A stretch of 64,000 bases of DNA from Sphingobacterium paucimobilis HER1398. Its GTDB lineage: Bacteria; Bacteroidota; Bacteroidia; Sphingobacteriales; Sphingobacteriaceae. The DNA is taken from the NCBI RefSeq assembly GCF_000416985.1, contig NZ_ATDL01000014.1, positions 186,001-250,000 of the forward strand, written 5' to 3'. Within the stretch, counting starts at the first letter, position 1. The number at the start of each line of letters is the position of its first letter. This document shows positions 7,603-17,400 of this stretch, in pieces. The position numbers and the translations under genes were made by a program. Under the pieces are notes generated by a model, which saw only the letters and a list, made by a program, of their open reading frames with translations, made no database searches and was not told where the DNA came from.

Positions 7603-10179
7603 ATGAAATTAAGTCAAAAACAAGCCGTATTTGAGAATGAAGTGCTCACGCGCTTTGATTTATTTAAAAGTCTATTCTTAACATTGCCTTTTCAACGTGT
7701 AAAACATACAGGTACATTGCTTCCATTTTTTACGACACATTGTGAGCAGGGTGTAGAAAAGAACTCGACTCCAGAGGCTATCATTGATAGTTTTTTTCAA
7801 CAGTATGAGCAATATATCCAGGATGAGGATCGGGTTGATCTTCTTTTTCGGATTGTTCAGTACATAGAGCGACAGGTTGTTTTATTTGATGCAATAGAGG
7901 ATTCTTCTTTTCAGTCTGTAGGTAAAAGTGATGAGATCGGAGGGTTAAATTCTTTGTTTCGGTTGGCTCAGAATGATGGCAAGCTAAAAAAACAGCTCGT
8001 AGAGAAGTTGCGTGATTTTTCAGTACGTCTAGTGTTGACTGCTCACCCTACACAGTTTTATCCAGGTCCGGTGTTGGGGATAATTAATGATCTGATCGAA
8101 GCTATAAAAGCAAATGATATTTCCAATATTCACTTATTGTTGCAGCAATTGGGGAAAACACCTTTTATCAAACAACAGCGGCCTACTCCAGTGGATGAAG
8201 CGATAAGTCTGGCCTGGTACTTGGAAAATGTTTTTTATAAGGTTACTTCTGGTATCCAATCTAAAATCGATGATGAACTGGAGGTTCCCTCGGAAGATGT
8301 AAAGCAGTTGATAGAGTTGGGTTTTTGGCCGGGGGGGGATCGGGATGGAAATCCTAATGTAACCGTGGAAAGTACGAAAAAAGTAGCGGGGATGTTAAGG
8401 ACTATTTTATTCCGGTGCTATTATCGCGATTTTAGGGTGGTGAAGCGACGGATTACCTTTAAGGGCGTGGAAAGTTACTTGGAGAATCTTCAGGAGATAT
8501 TCTACACTAATAGTTTTCATACAGTGGATAATCCTACAGATGATACGACAGAAATTCTTAAGAACCTACATGCTATTAGGGAGGTACTTCATTCTTTACA
8601 CAATGGACTTTTTGTTGAGCTTGTTGAGGATTTGATCCGTAAGGTAAATACGTTTGGGTGCTACTTTACGACATTGGACATTCGTCAGGATAGTTCCGTA
8701 TTGCGACAGACTATGGATTATTTGGTTCAGGAGCATGGGGAAGAGGTAGGTGTTGAGCTGAATCAGCTAACAAGGGACGAGGAGAGGAAACAACGAGCGC
8801 TTCGTTTTACCGAGAATGATTTGGCATATCAAGAGGATGCTGAGCCGCTTGTGAAAGATACAATAGGGGTAATACGGCTTTTGAAGGATATTCAGCGTTC
8901 GGGAGGTGAACGTGCTGCACAACGTTTCATTATTTCAAATTGTCAACAGGCTTCGGATATATTGGGGCTGATGCAGTTGTTTTTGTGGGAGGGGTGGGAG
9001 ACCGATAAGTTGTTTGTTGATTTTGTGCCTCTCTTCGAAACTGTGGATGATTTGTCTCGTGCGGCAGCAGTGATGCGTACATTATATAGTAACCCTCATT
9101 ATGCTGCTCATCTCAAAAGACGAGGAAATAAGCAAACTATTATGCTTGGTTTTTCGGACAGTACGAAAGATGGTGGATACTTGATGGCCAATTGGTCTAT
9201 TTACAATGCCAAAGTGGAATTGACTGCACTCGCTAGGGAATATGGAGTTGATCTGGTATTTTTCGATGGCCGTGGAGGTCCTCCGGCACGTGGGGGTGGC
9301 AAGACGCAACGTTTCTACGCGTCTATGGGGACAGAAATTGAGAACAAACATATTCAATTGACTATACAGGGGCAGACCATCAGTAGCCAGTATGGATCGT
9401 TGGATACAGCGCAGTATAACATTGAACAGTTACTTCATGCAGGATTGATTTCGGAGATAAAGCAAAATCAAGGAGATACACTGACGGAAAAGCAGAAGCA
9501 AATTATCGAAGATATGGCGGAAGCAAGTCATACTAAGTTTTTGTCTCTGCGTAATCATCCTTTGTTCTTGACCTATCTAGAAGCATTGAGTCCGTTGAAA
9601 GCACTTTCTTCTATCAATATCAGCAGTCGTCCTGTGAAAAGGAATTCGGATAAAGATCTTCGGTTAGAGGATCTTCGAGCTATATCGTTCGTTACTTCAT
9701 GGAGTCAGCTAAAACAGAATATTCCTGGTTTCTTTGGCGTAGGGACAGCTCTTCAATGGGCTGAGGAGAATAACCTTTGGTCTTATGTGCGGAATCTTTA
9801 CGAAAACTCTGGTTTTTTCAATACGCTGATTGATAATTGCATGATGTCTATGACAAAATCTAATTTTTCTATCACGTCTTATATGAAGGATGATCCGACT
9901 TTTGGAGAGTTCTGGAATATATTGCATGACGAGTATACAAAGACTAAGAATTATCTGCTGAAATTGAGCGGAGCTACTGTACTGATGGAAAATTATCCGG
10001 TCGAACGTGCTTCTATTTTGGAACGTGAAAAGATAGTACTGCCGCTATTGATTATCCAGCATTATGCGATCCGTATATTGCGTGCAGGGGACTTGTCTGC
10101 TGAGCAGGAGGAGGTTTATAGAAAGCTTATCGGGCGTACTATATATGGTGTTGTCAATGCTGGAAGAAATCTTGCATAA
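7603..10179 (+). CDS. ppc: Phosphoenolpyruvate carboxylase, divergent Bacteroidota type
   Basis: An 858-residue cytoplasmic enzyme predicted to carboxylate PEP to oxaloacetate, refilling the TCA cycle. LTAHPTQ puts the essential histidine at residue 148; the family usually has HPTE. WPGGDRDGNPNV, GFSDSTKDGGYLMANW and the C-terminal RTIYGVVNAGRN block are all recognisable. The usual FHGRGG loop reads FFDGRGGPPARGGG here, with Asp at residue 555 where E. coli has His579, while both Arg positions of the loop remain. The protein ends in NLA instead of the usual QNTG, which forms part of the allosteric site in characterised enzymes. The fold and role are confident; kinetic and allosteric behaviour may be unusual. 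It stands alone in the region. Confidence 0.92.
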   Translation: MKLSQKQAVFENEVLTRFDLFKSLFLTLPFQRVKHTGTLLPFFTTHCEQGVEKNSTPEAIIDSFFQQYEQYIQDEDRVDLLFRIVQYIERQVVLFDAIEDSSFQSVGKSDEIGGLNSLFRLAQNDGKLKKQLVEKLRDFSVRLVLTAHPTQFYPGPVLGIINDLIEAIKANDISNIHLLLQQLGKTPFIKQQRPTPVDEAISLAWYLENVFYKVTSGIQSKIDDELEVPSEDVKQLIELGFWPGGDRDGNPNVTVESTKKVAGMLRTILFRCYYRDFRVVKRRITFKGVESYLENLQEIFYTNSFHTVDNPTDDTTEILKNLHAIREVLHSLHNGLFVELVEDLIRKVNTFGCYFTTLDIRQDSSVLRQTMDYLVQEHGEEVGVELNQLTRDEERKQRALRFTENDLAYQEDAEPLVKDTIGVIRLLKDIQRSGGERAAQRFIISNCQQASDILGLMQLFLWEGWETDKLFVDFVPLFETVDDLSRAAAVMRTLYSNPHYAAHLKRRGNKQTIMLGFSDSTKDGGYLMANWSIYNAKVELTALAREYGVDLVFFDGRGGPPARGGGKTQRFYASMGTEIENKHIQLTIQGQTISSQYGSLDTAQYNIEQLLHAGLISEIKQNQGDTLTEKQKQIIEDMAEASHTKFLSLRNHPLFLTYLEALSPLKALSSINISSRPVKRNSDKDLRLEDLRAISFVTSWSQLKQNIPGFFGVGTALQWAEENNLWSYVRNLYENSGFFNTLIDNCMMSMTKSNFSITSYMKDDPTFGEFWNILHDEYTKTKNYLLKLSGATVLMENYPVERASILEREKIVLPLLIIQHYAIRILRAGDLSAEQEEVYRKLIGRTIYGVVNAGRNLA

Positions 10180-10250
10180 TAGATAATCCGAAAGTATGGC
10201 GAATTCTGATAGATATTTTATATTTTTGTATTCGAAAAAAAAGAATTAAA

Positions 10251-10802
10251 ATGAAATTAAATACTTTGTTTTTTGCCGCAGTATGTGCAGGTACGTTGTT
10301 CAGCTCTTGTGTAGACAAAACAGCAAGAGAGAATCAGTTGAAATATACTCATACTACTTTGGTAGATGGTGATGCTTTTTCTGCTTTCCAAAAAGTTGGC
10401 GAGACGGCACAGGTAGGTGTAATTGTAGCTGAACACGAAGAAGCTAGTGGTGATGCTAAATCAAAAGAGGTGGCTGCTAAAGTGAAAGCTTACTACGAAC
10501 AATTTATCCCGGCTTTGGACACGATTGCTAGAACGGTACAAATCGATTTTCCGATCAAAGGTGTACCTGCTCCGGAGTTAACAGGAAGTGTGGCTACTGA
10601 CTCTACTGAAGCTACTAGTAGTATACATACAGATTATGTGCATAACGCACAGCATGAAATTGGCTTGATTAAAGATCAATTAACCCGATTGACTCGTAAC
10701 ACAAATAAGGACTTACGTGCTTTTGCAGAAAAACAAGTGAGTATTGTTTCTGACCTTTATAAGCAAATAGGTGGTAAGGAAGAAGCGCATGCGCACCATT
10801 AA
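10251..10802 (+). CDS. Alpha-helical lipoprotein, resembles DUF4142
   Basis: A 183-residue protein with a lipoprotein signal (TLFSSCVD, Cys near residue 20). The mature part is largely helical, with two stretches, DAFSAFQKVGETAQVGVIVAEHEEA and HNAQHEIGLIKDQLTRL, that recall the four-helix DUF4142 pattern in which His and Glu residues may bind metal. It ends in AHAHH. It is predicted to be periplasmic or outer-membrane anchored. The family assignment is by general pattern only and the function is unknown. A good terminator follows. Confidence 0.65.
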   Translation: MKLNTLFFAAVCAGTLFSSCVDKTARENQLKYTHTTLVDGDAFSAFQKVGETAQVGVIVAEHEEASGDAKSKEVAAKVKAYYEQFIPALDTIARTVQIDFPIKGVPAPELTGSVATDSTEATSSIHTDYVHNAQHEIGLIKDQLTRLTRNTNKDLRAFAEKQVSIVSDLYKQIGGKEEAHAHH

Positions 10803-10820
10803 CAGCAGTTTTTGTGCTAT

Positions 10821-10854
10821 AAAAAAAGGGAACATCTATGTGTTCCCTTTTTTT
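10821..10854 (+). terminator. Terminator after the 10251 lipoprotein gene
   Basis: AAAGGGAACA and TGTTCCCTTT pair around a six-base loop, with A and T runs flanking. Confidence 0.92.
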
Positions 10855-10926
10855 ATATGTTAATTCTAACGTTAATTTAATGAAAAATTAATATTAAAAC
10901 GTTATTATTGGCAGATTAAAAAAACA

Positions 10927-11823
10927 ATGCCGGTGAGATACGCAGCTATAGATATAGGTTCCAATGCAGTCCGATTGTTGATTGCGGATATTTTAGAAAA
11001 GAAGGATGAAGTGGTGTATACTAAGAACACCCTGCTCCGAGTGCCATTGCGTTTAGGTGATGATGCTTTTATTGATAAGCATATATCTGTGGGTAAATTC
11101 CAAGATATGGTCAAAACAATGCGTGCTTTTAGAAACCTAATGGACGTCTACAAGGTCACGGATTACATGGCTTGTGCAACATCGGCGATGCGGGATTCGG
11201 ATAATGGTGCAGAGGTGGTTAAAGCTTGTCAAAAGGAAGGTATCGACATACAGATTGTAGATGGAGGGATTGAAGCTAAAATTATCTATAATTCTTATTT
11301 GAGCAGTACTATTGATAAGACTAAGGTATACCTTTATATTGACGTGGGAGGGGGAAGTACGGAGATAACCTTATTTGCGAATGGAGAGCTTGTTGACTCC
11401 CAGTCTTTCAATTTAGGGACTATTCGTATATTGGACAATCAGGATGAACCAGAGACTTGGGATAAGATGCGGCGTTGGGTCAAGGAGAAGACAAGGGGAT
11501 ATAAGAATATATATGGTATAGGTACGGGGGGCAATATTAACAAATTGTCACGTATTGCCAATGAGAAAGGTGATAAACCGATGACTTATGCGAAACTTAA
11601 AGCTATTTTCGATCATTTAAATTCTTTTTCCTTGAAAGATCGTATTCATGAGTTGGGGTTACGTTCGGATCGAGCCGATGTTATCATTCCTGCCTCAGAA
11701 ATTTTCCTGACGATTATGAAGGTAGGTCATTTGAAAAACATTGTGGCTCCGCGAGTTGGCTTGGTTGATGGAATTATTCAGACACTTATTGATAAAAATT
11801 TAAAAAATAATAAGCAGAATTAG
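10927..11823 (+). CDS. Ppx/GppA-family phosphatase
   Basis: A 298-residue protein of the actin/hexokinase-like exopolyphosphatase and guanosine pentaphosphatase family. AAIDIGSNAVRLLI is the first phosphate-binding loop, ATSAMRDSDNG and GGIEAKIIY form the catalytic region (the Glu of GIEAK is the expected general base), and YIDVGGGSTEIT is the second phosphate-binding loop. It is about 300 residues, so it has only the two core domains and no C-terminal HD-type domain. It hydrolyses polyphosphate or pppGpp; which one cannot be told from sequence. The ATG at 10927 gives the family-typical start. A tRNA gene with its own promoter follows. Confidence 0.92.
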   Translation: MPVRYAAIDIGSNAVRLLIADILEKKDEVVYTKNTLLRVPLRLGDDAFIDKHISVGKFQDMVKTMRAFRNLMDVYKVTDYMACATSAMRDSDNGAEVVKACQKEGIDIQIVDGGIEAKIIYNSYLSSTIDKTKVYLYIDVGGGSTEITLFANGELVDSQSFNLGTIRILDNQDEPETWDKMRRWVKEKTRGYKNIYGIGTGGNINKLSRIANEKGDKPMTYAKLKAIFDHLNSFSLKDRIHELGLRSDRADVIIPASEIFLTIMKVGHLKNIVAPRVGLVDGIIQTLIDKNLKNNKQN

Positions 11824-11824
11824 C

Positions 11825-11854
11825 TTGTGACTTTAAAAAAAAGCTATATTTTTG
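11825..11854 (+). promoter_or_regulatory. Promoter of tRNA-Leu
   Basis: TTG (11825-11827), 19 bases, then TATTTTTG (11847-11854), ending ten bases before the mature tRNA. It overlaps the last bases of the upstream phosphatase transcript unit. Confidence 0.55.
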
Positions 11855-11864
11855 TCGGAGTAAT

Positions 11865-11948
11865 ACCCAGGTGGCGAAATTGGTAGACGCACCATCTTGA
11901 GGGGGTGGCGCTCGCAAGGGCATGGCAGTTCGAATCTGCTTCTGGGTA
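11865..11948 (+). tRNA. tRNA-Leu, anticodon GAG
   Basis: The acceptor arms ACCCAGG and TCTGGGT pair with one G-T and are followed by discriminator A. The D-arm contains AAATTGGTAGACGC, the anticodon stem CCATC/GGTGG encloses TTGAGGG with anticodon GAG, a long variable arm (class II) follows, and the T-loop reads TTCGAAT. CCA is not encoded. It reads CUC/CUU leucine codons. Confidence 0.95.
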
Positions 11949-11950
11949 CA

Positions 11951-11984
11951 AAAAAAGCGATCATATTCTGTGATCGCTTTTTTT
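11951..11984 (+). terminator. Terminator of tRNA-Leu (bidirectional)
   Basis: AAAGCGATCA and TGATCGCTTT form a ten-pair stem with A and T runs on either side, directly after the tRNA. It may also end the convergent Fe-S operon transcript. Confidence 0.92.
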
Positions 11985-12000
11985 ATGTCATTTTCAGGTT

Positions 12001-12789
12001 TTAGAGATTGTTGACTCTTGCTGTAATTTCTGCGATATCAAGTACCTGTATTTCTTTTTCCTTTATTTTTACGCCATCCTGTAACATCGTCATGCAAAAT
12101 GGACATGCTGCTGCTACAACAGTTGCGTTGGTTTCTATCACATCTTCTATACGTTCAATATTAACGTCCTTGTTGCCAGCTTCTGGCTCTTTAAACATCT
12201 GTGCACCGCCAGCTCCACAGCATAAACCATTGCTTCGACAGCGCTTGAGCTCGACTAAGTCTGCGTCTAGCACCTCTAAAGCTTTACGTGGAGCTTCATA
12301 CACCTCATTGGCGCGACCGAGATAACATGGGTCGTGATAGGTAATGCGCTTGCCTTTGAAGTCATGACCGTCAGCAGGCTTTAACTTACCTTGTTCGATA
12401 AGGGATTGAATCAATTGTGTATGGTGTATTACTTCATAGTGTCCTCCAAGATCAGGATATTCATTCTTTAAGGTGTTGAAGCAGTGGGGACACGCTGTGA
12501 CTATTTTCTTGATTTCATATCCATCGAGTACCTGTATGTTCATCATAGCCTGCATCTGAAACAAGAATTCGTTTCCGGCCCGTTTGGCAGGGTCGCCTGT
12601 ACAACTCTCTTCTGTCCCCAAGATGGCGTATTTTATGCCGACATGGTGGAGTATCTTACAGATGTCTCTTGTGATCCGTTGTGCCCTTTCGTCAAAAGAG
12701 CCAGCGCAACCGACCCAAAATAGTATATCTGGAGACTCGCCTTTGGCAACTAATTCAGCAATTGTAGGTATGTGTATTTGATTTTCCAT
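12001..12789 (-). CDS. CCG-domain (Fe-S)-binding oxidoreductase subunit, HdrB/GlpC/LldE-like
   Basis: A 262-residue soluble protein with two cysteine-rich CCG-type domains. The first has FWVGCAGSFDERA and VTACPHCFNTLKNEYP; the second has YHDPCYLGRANEVYEAPR, LCCGAGGAQMF and AACPFCMTMLQDG. Such domains bind a noncubane Fe-S cluster in HdrB and occur in LldE, GlpC and related electron-transfer modules. The start is 12 bases after the stop of the upstream gene (12802-14094), which supplies the ferredoxin and membrane part, so the two form a bicistronic electron-transfer module at the inner membrane. The physiological donor and acceptor are unknown. This pair is common in Bacteroidota. Confidence 0.9.
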   Translation of the reverse strand: MENQIHIPTIAELVAKGESPDILFWVGCAGSFDERAQRITRDICKILHHVGIKYAILGTEESCTGDPAKRAGNEFLFQMQAMMNIQVLDGYEIKKIVTACPHCFNTLKNEYPDLGGHYEVIHHTQLIQSLIEQGKLKPADGHDFKGKRITYHDPCYLGRANEVYEAPRKALEVLDADLVELKRCRSNGLCCGAGGAQMFKEPEAGNKDVNIERIEDVIETNATVVAAACPFCMTMLQDGVKIKEKEIQVLDIAEITARVNNL

Positions 12790-12801
12790 GTCTAAGAATC
12801 T

Positions 12802-14094
12802 TTATTGATTGGCCCAATTCGCCCGATCAGCTTGTGCATATTTCCAGGGAGCTCCGTTATTTTCCATATTTCCAAGCATTCCGTTGATACTGGTAGGGGC
12901 TTTGGATTCTTCCATGACAACGTATTGCCTAAGCCCCATTATGATCTCTAATGGGTTGATATTTACAGGGCATTGTTCAACGCAGGCATTACAACTTGTA
13001 CAGGCCCATATTTCCTCCCTAGTGATATAATTGTCCAGTAACGATTTATTGTCGTCTACAAAGGACTTGTTCGTGTCTATATTCTTGCCAATTTCTTCGA
13101 TACGGTCTCTTGTATCCATCATAATCTTACGCGGTGAAAGCAATTTTCCTGTGATATTGGCAGGACAAGAGGAGGTGCAGCGGCCACACTCTGTACAGGT
13201 ATAGGCATCGAGTAGGTTTTTCCAAGTCAAGTCCACGGCATCTTTTACACCAAATCGGGACACTTCACCACTAGGAGGAGGAATGCTCGGATCCAACATA
13301 GCTTTTACTTCTTCGGTAACAGAGGACATGTTCTCAAATTTACCCTTTGGCTCTAGTTTTGTGAAATAGGTATTTGGAAAAGCAAGAATGATATGAAGAT
13401 GCTTGGACAAAGGAAGATAGTTGAGGAAAGCAAATACTCCTACTATATGGAACCACCAGCAAATACGTTCTATTAAAACCAGGTTGGTAGAAGCTTCTGG
13501 AAGTAAGGGCAGAAGAAAAGTGCTTATGGGAAATGCGCCAACGGCAGTGTAATGGGAATAGTTAAGTATCTGTAGTTTTTGATCTGCGGCATTCATGATA
13601 AGAAATGCAGCCATTAACAAAATCTCCGTTATCAAAATAATATTTGCATCTGTTTTTGGCCAGTTATTTAATTCGTGTTGATTTAGGCGTCTCAGTTTTA
13701 AGATATTTCGTCTAATGAAGAAAATAACACAGGATAACAAAACGAGTAGTGCAAGTATTTCGAAGCTATAGATTAAAAAATTATAAAATCCGCCCATAAA
13801 GGACAGCACACGATGGGTGCCAAATATCCCATCGATTACGATTTCCAGCATTTCAATGTTGATGATACAGAAACCAACATATACACATAGATGGAGCAAT
13901 GCTGGTATCGGACGCTTAAACATCTTTTTTTGGCCAAAGGCTACAAGTAGCATTGTCCTTAATCGCATACTGGGATTATCAAATCGATTGACCGTTTTGC
14001 CTAATTTGATGTTTCTGTAAATCTTTGCTGCATTCTTGTAAAAGAAAAATCCTGCAGTAATGAGTAGGAATGTAAATATTAATTGACCAATCAT
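12802..14094 (-). CDS. Membrane-bound 4Fe-4S oxidoreductase subunit
   Basis: A 430-residue protein. About six hydrophobic segments lie in the first 240 residues (near 3-20, 60-80, 100-128, 150-170, 185-205 and 215-235), with histidines that could ligate heme as in HdrE/NarI-type subunits. A soluble C-terminal part has two ferredoxin motifs, CTECGRCTSSCP near residue 296 and CTSCNACVEQCP near 365. It probably passes electrons between a membrane quinone or heme and the CCG subunit encoded just downstream. It is the first gene of the operon. The upstream sequence contains a TATATTTG element on the minus strand (14124-14117) and a 14-base palindrome. Confidence 0.88.
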   Translation of the reverse strand: MIGQLIFTFLLITAGFFFYKNAAKIYRNIKLGKTVNRFDNPSMRLRTMLLVAFGQKKMFKRPIPALLHLCVYVGFCIINIEMLEIVIDGIFGTHRVLSFMGGFYNFLIYSFEILALLVLLSCVIFFIRRNILKLRRLNQHELNNWPKTDANIILITEILLMAAFLIMNAADQKLQILNYSHYTAVGAFPISTFLLPLLPEASTNLVLIERICWWFHIVGVFAFLNYLPLSKHLHIILAFPNTYFTKLEPKGKFENMSSVTEEVKAMLDPSIPPPSGEVSRFGVKDAVDLTWKNLLDAYTCTECGRCTSSCPANITGKLLSPRKIMMDTRDRIEEIGKNIDTNKSFVDDNKSLLDNYITREEIWACTSCNACVEQCPVNINPLEIIMGLRQYVVMEESKAPTSINGMLGNMENNGAPWKYAQADRANWANQ

Positions 14095-14139
14095 AGTTTT
14101 ATAATCAGGTTCAAAACAAATATAATTAATATATGGATA

Positions 14140-14153
14140 TTATGCGTGCATAA
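14140..14153. promoter_or_regulatory. Palindrome upstream of the Fe-S operon, possible operator
   Basis: TTATGC-GT-GCATAA is a perfect 6+2+6 palindrome placed 16 bases upstream of a TATATTTG -7 element on the minus strand. Its position in the -33 region suits a regulator site, but only one copy was seen. Confidence 0.35.
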
Positions 14154-14249
14154 CATGTATTTAGAAGGATTAAAAATTAGGTAGGAAAAGTGTGGGAAAA
14201 ATGGTGGGATAGTAGTATGCGAACCATCTGGTAATAAAAAATATAACGT

Positions 14250-14295
14250 TTTGTTCTTTTTTTTAGATAAAACTGCTATATTCGTTTACGTACAC
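14250..14295 (+). promoter_or_regulatory. susC1 promoter with LacI-type operator
   Basis: TTTG (14250-14253), 23 bases, then TATATTCG (14277-14284), whose last base starts the palindrome-like site GTTTACGTACAC (14284-14295). The operator overlaps the expected transcription start, as expected for repression. The same site, in the same relation to a TTCG-ending -7 element, is found before nagA and before the 22419 gene. Confidence 0.65.
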
Positions 14296-14427
14296 GATAT
14301 CCTTTTAGAGCTTTATAAACCTATGATATCCCTTAGAGCTTAAGAATTGTGTGAGATAGAAGCAAAAGCTTTTATTTAATCGAGTATAGTAATCAGTTTA
14401 ATAAAGTAGAATTATAAATTTAAAATT

Positions 14428-17400
14428 ATGAGATCAAAAGTTTACATGCTTTGTGTCTTTTTGGGCTCACCGTTTTTAAGTCATTCTTCCTTCTATAGTA
14501 GTGGAAAGGATAGAGTTAAAGTCGATTTGGTGATTTCTCAACAGAAGCTTATTGGAAAAGTTGTTGATAGTAACGGCAATCCTCTTCGGGGAGTTAGTGT
14601 TAAAGTTAAGAATACGATACAGTCTGTAGGTACTAATGGCGATGGTGATTTCGAACTTTCGGGACAACTTCTAGGGAAAACTCTGATTTTTTCAAGTGTC
14701 GGGTACGTACCAAAAGAAATTGTGGTTTCGAGTTTGAAGGATCTAGCCGTTGTTCTTGAACTCGATGAAGGTAATCTTGAAGAGGTTGTTGTTGTTGGTT
14801 ACGGTACTCAAAAAAGAAAAGAACTGACTGGTTCAATATCGTCTGTTAAATCTGCAGATCTAGAGAAGGTAGCTAGTAATTCTTTTACTGGGGCAATACA
14901 GGGAAAAGTTCCAGGGGTAACTATAACGAATACGAGTGGCGCACCTGGTGGCGCTAGTTCGGTTAGAATCCGTGGTGTAGGGACTACGGGCGGGAATCAG
15001 CCGTTGTATGTTATCGATGGATTTCCTGTGGGAGGTAGTAATATGTCCGTCAGTGGCAATTCGGATCAGGTTGATGGGATGTCGATTGTCAATCCCAATG
15101 ATATTGAATCTATAGAAGTGCTGAAAGATGCTGCTGCGGCTTCCATTTATGGAGCTCGGGCTGCAAATGGGGTTATTTTGATTACAACCAAACGAGGGAA
15201 GGATGGAATTAGTTCGGCAGATCTAAGTACATATACAGGATTCCAAGAGCTTTGGAAGAAACCGAAGTTTTTGAATGCGGAGCAATTTGCTACCTTGGCA
15301 AATGAACTGTTCGCAAACTCGAAGATGACCTCGAATCCAGAGTGGGCGAATCCCTCCGCATTAGGGAAAGGTACGAACTGGATTGATGAGGTATTTAGGA
15401 CAGCACCTATGTATAACGTTGATCTGTCTGTGATGGGGGGAAATCAAAAGGTGAAAAATGCTTTGTCGATAGGTTATCGAGATCAGTCTGGAACACTTAT
15501 CGAAACATGGAATAAACGCTATACGGGGCGCGCCAATGTGGATATTCAAGCCAATGAACGACTGAAATTCGGCGGTAGTTTGGCTTTTGCTTACACGAAT
15601 GGGAAGGGATTGCAGAATGAAGATTTCAGACTAGGAGTATTTAATCTGGCGCAACAGTTTTATCCTACATTAGGCTTGGAAGATGTAGTGGACGGTTCTT
15701 CTGCCTATTACTCGACTCAAGGAGATAATCCCTACCTACGCGCAAAGTCTGTTGATAAGCGGCTTCGTAACATGCGATTATATGGAAATGCGTTTGGTGA
15801 GTTAGTCATTTTTCCGGGGCTGACATTTAAATCGAGTATCGGGTTGGATTATGCTGCTAATCGTACAACTAGTTGGGAACCTAAAGTACAACGCGGGTTC
15901 TACAGCAATCCTCTTGCTATATTGAGCGAAACACAGACTCAGGGGCTGAATTGGTTGATTGAAAATACATTAAATTATAATAAGCAGTTTGAAAAACATA
16001 GCCTGTCCGCTGTAATCGGCCAAACTGCGCAGCGTAATGCGAGTGATTGGATCTCTATTACAGCGAGAGATTTTCAAAATGAAACGATTCGTGTCGTCAA
16101 TACCAGTTCGGATGCAAATCGTAGGGGTACAGGTACAGGATCAGTGTATACGCTAGCTTCTTATTTAGGTCGGGTCAATTATTCGTACGCAAACAAGTAC
16201 TTGTTCTCTGCTAGTATTCGTCGTGATGGATCGTCAAATTTTGGTCCCTCTTACAAATGGGGAAATTTTCCGTCTGTATCTGCTGGATGGAATATTTCGG
16301 ACGAAGAATTTTTCAATCAGACAGGGCTAGTGAACAGCCTGAAATTGAGAGCGAGCTGGGGACAGCTGGGAAATGATGCAATAGGTGCGTTTGGCTACTC
16401 CAGTACGTTTGGATTAGGCCGGGTATTGGATAATTATATCTTAGGGGCCAATCAAGGCCTGATCACTGGTGCCAGCATGATACGTCCTGGCAATATGGAT
16501 CTAAAATGGGAAACGAGTGAGCAGTTGAATTTTGGGGTAGATGCTACTTTTTTGAATAATCGGGGGTATTTAACCGCTGAATATTATATCAAAGACACTA
16601 GAGATATGTTAGTGAGTCTGCCGGTTTCCTTGGAAGCGGGATTTGAGACCGCACCTTCTGTAAATGGTGGTAAGATACGTAATTCAGGATTTGAATTGTT
16701 GGTCGGTTATACTGGAGGGAGCGCCTTTAAATATGATGTAAGTGTCAATCTTTCGACTTTGAAGAATGAGGTCTTGTCTATGGGAGCAGGTAATCCTATA
16801 TCAGGACCCTTAGTGGGCTTCACAAGTATGAATAGCTCTTATACACAGGTAGGTCAGCCTATAGGTTCTTTTAGGGGGTATATTGTAGAGGGTATTTATC
16901 AGAATGATTCTGAGGTTGATAAGACTTTCCAACCGAATGCTTCGGCAGGAGACTTTAAGTATCGAGATGTTAATGGAGATCGGGCGCTGACGGATGACGA
17001 TCGTGTTATATTGGGTAATCCTTGGCCCAAACTAACCTATGGTATGAATATGGATTTTTCATATAAAGGATTTGATCTGAATTTGCTTTTACAAGGGGTT
17101 GCTGGAAATGATATTTTTCATGTTAATAAATTTTCTACCTATCCTATTAAGTACTTTGGAGGTAGTGGGGTCATTAACGCATCTGCAGATGTATTGGAAC
17201 GTTGGACTCCGGAAAAAGGAGGGAGTACTGTTCCTATTTTGAAATACACAGATTTGAATGGCAATTACGCGAACCTTTCTTCTTTTTACATCGAAAATGG
17301 AGCTTATCTGCGATTACGCAATGTAACACTTGGATACACGTTGCCTACGGTACTTTTCGAAAATAGCAAAATGATCAAGCGTGTACGTATATATAGTTCA

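Larger units (their letters stand above)
14095..14427. other. Divergent promoter region, Fe-S operon / susCD
   Basis: These 333 bases separate two divergent operons. The left part carries a minus-strand TATATTTG (14124-14117) and the palindrome 14140-14153. The right part carries the susC1 promoter and LacI-type operator (14250-14295) and a leader of about 130 bases before susC1. No coding sequence was seen. Confidence 0.6.

Noticed and set aside
14698-14712. GGGTACGTACC inside susC1, close to the LacI-type site
   Set aside because: It encodes the common SusC segment SVGYVP and lacks the conserved CAC end. It could be a weak second operator as in lac, but coding constraint explains it.
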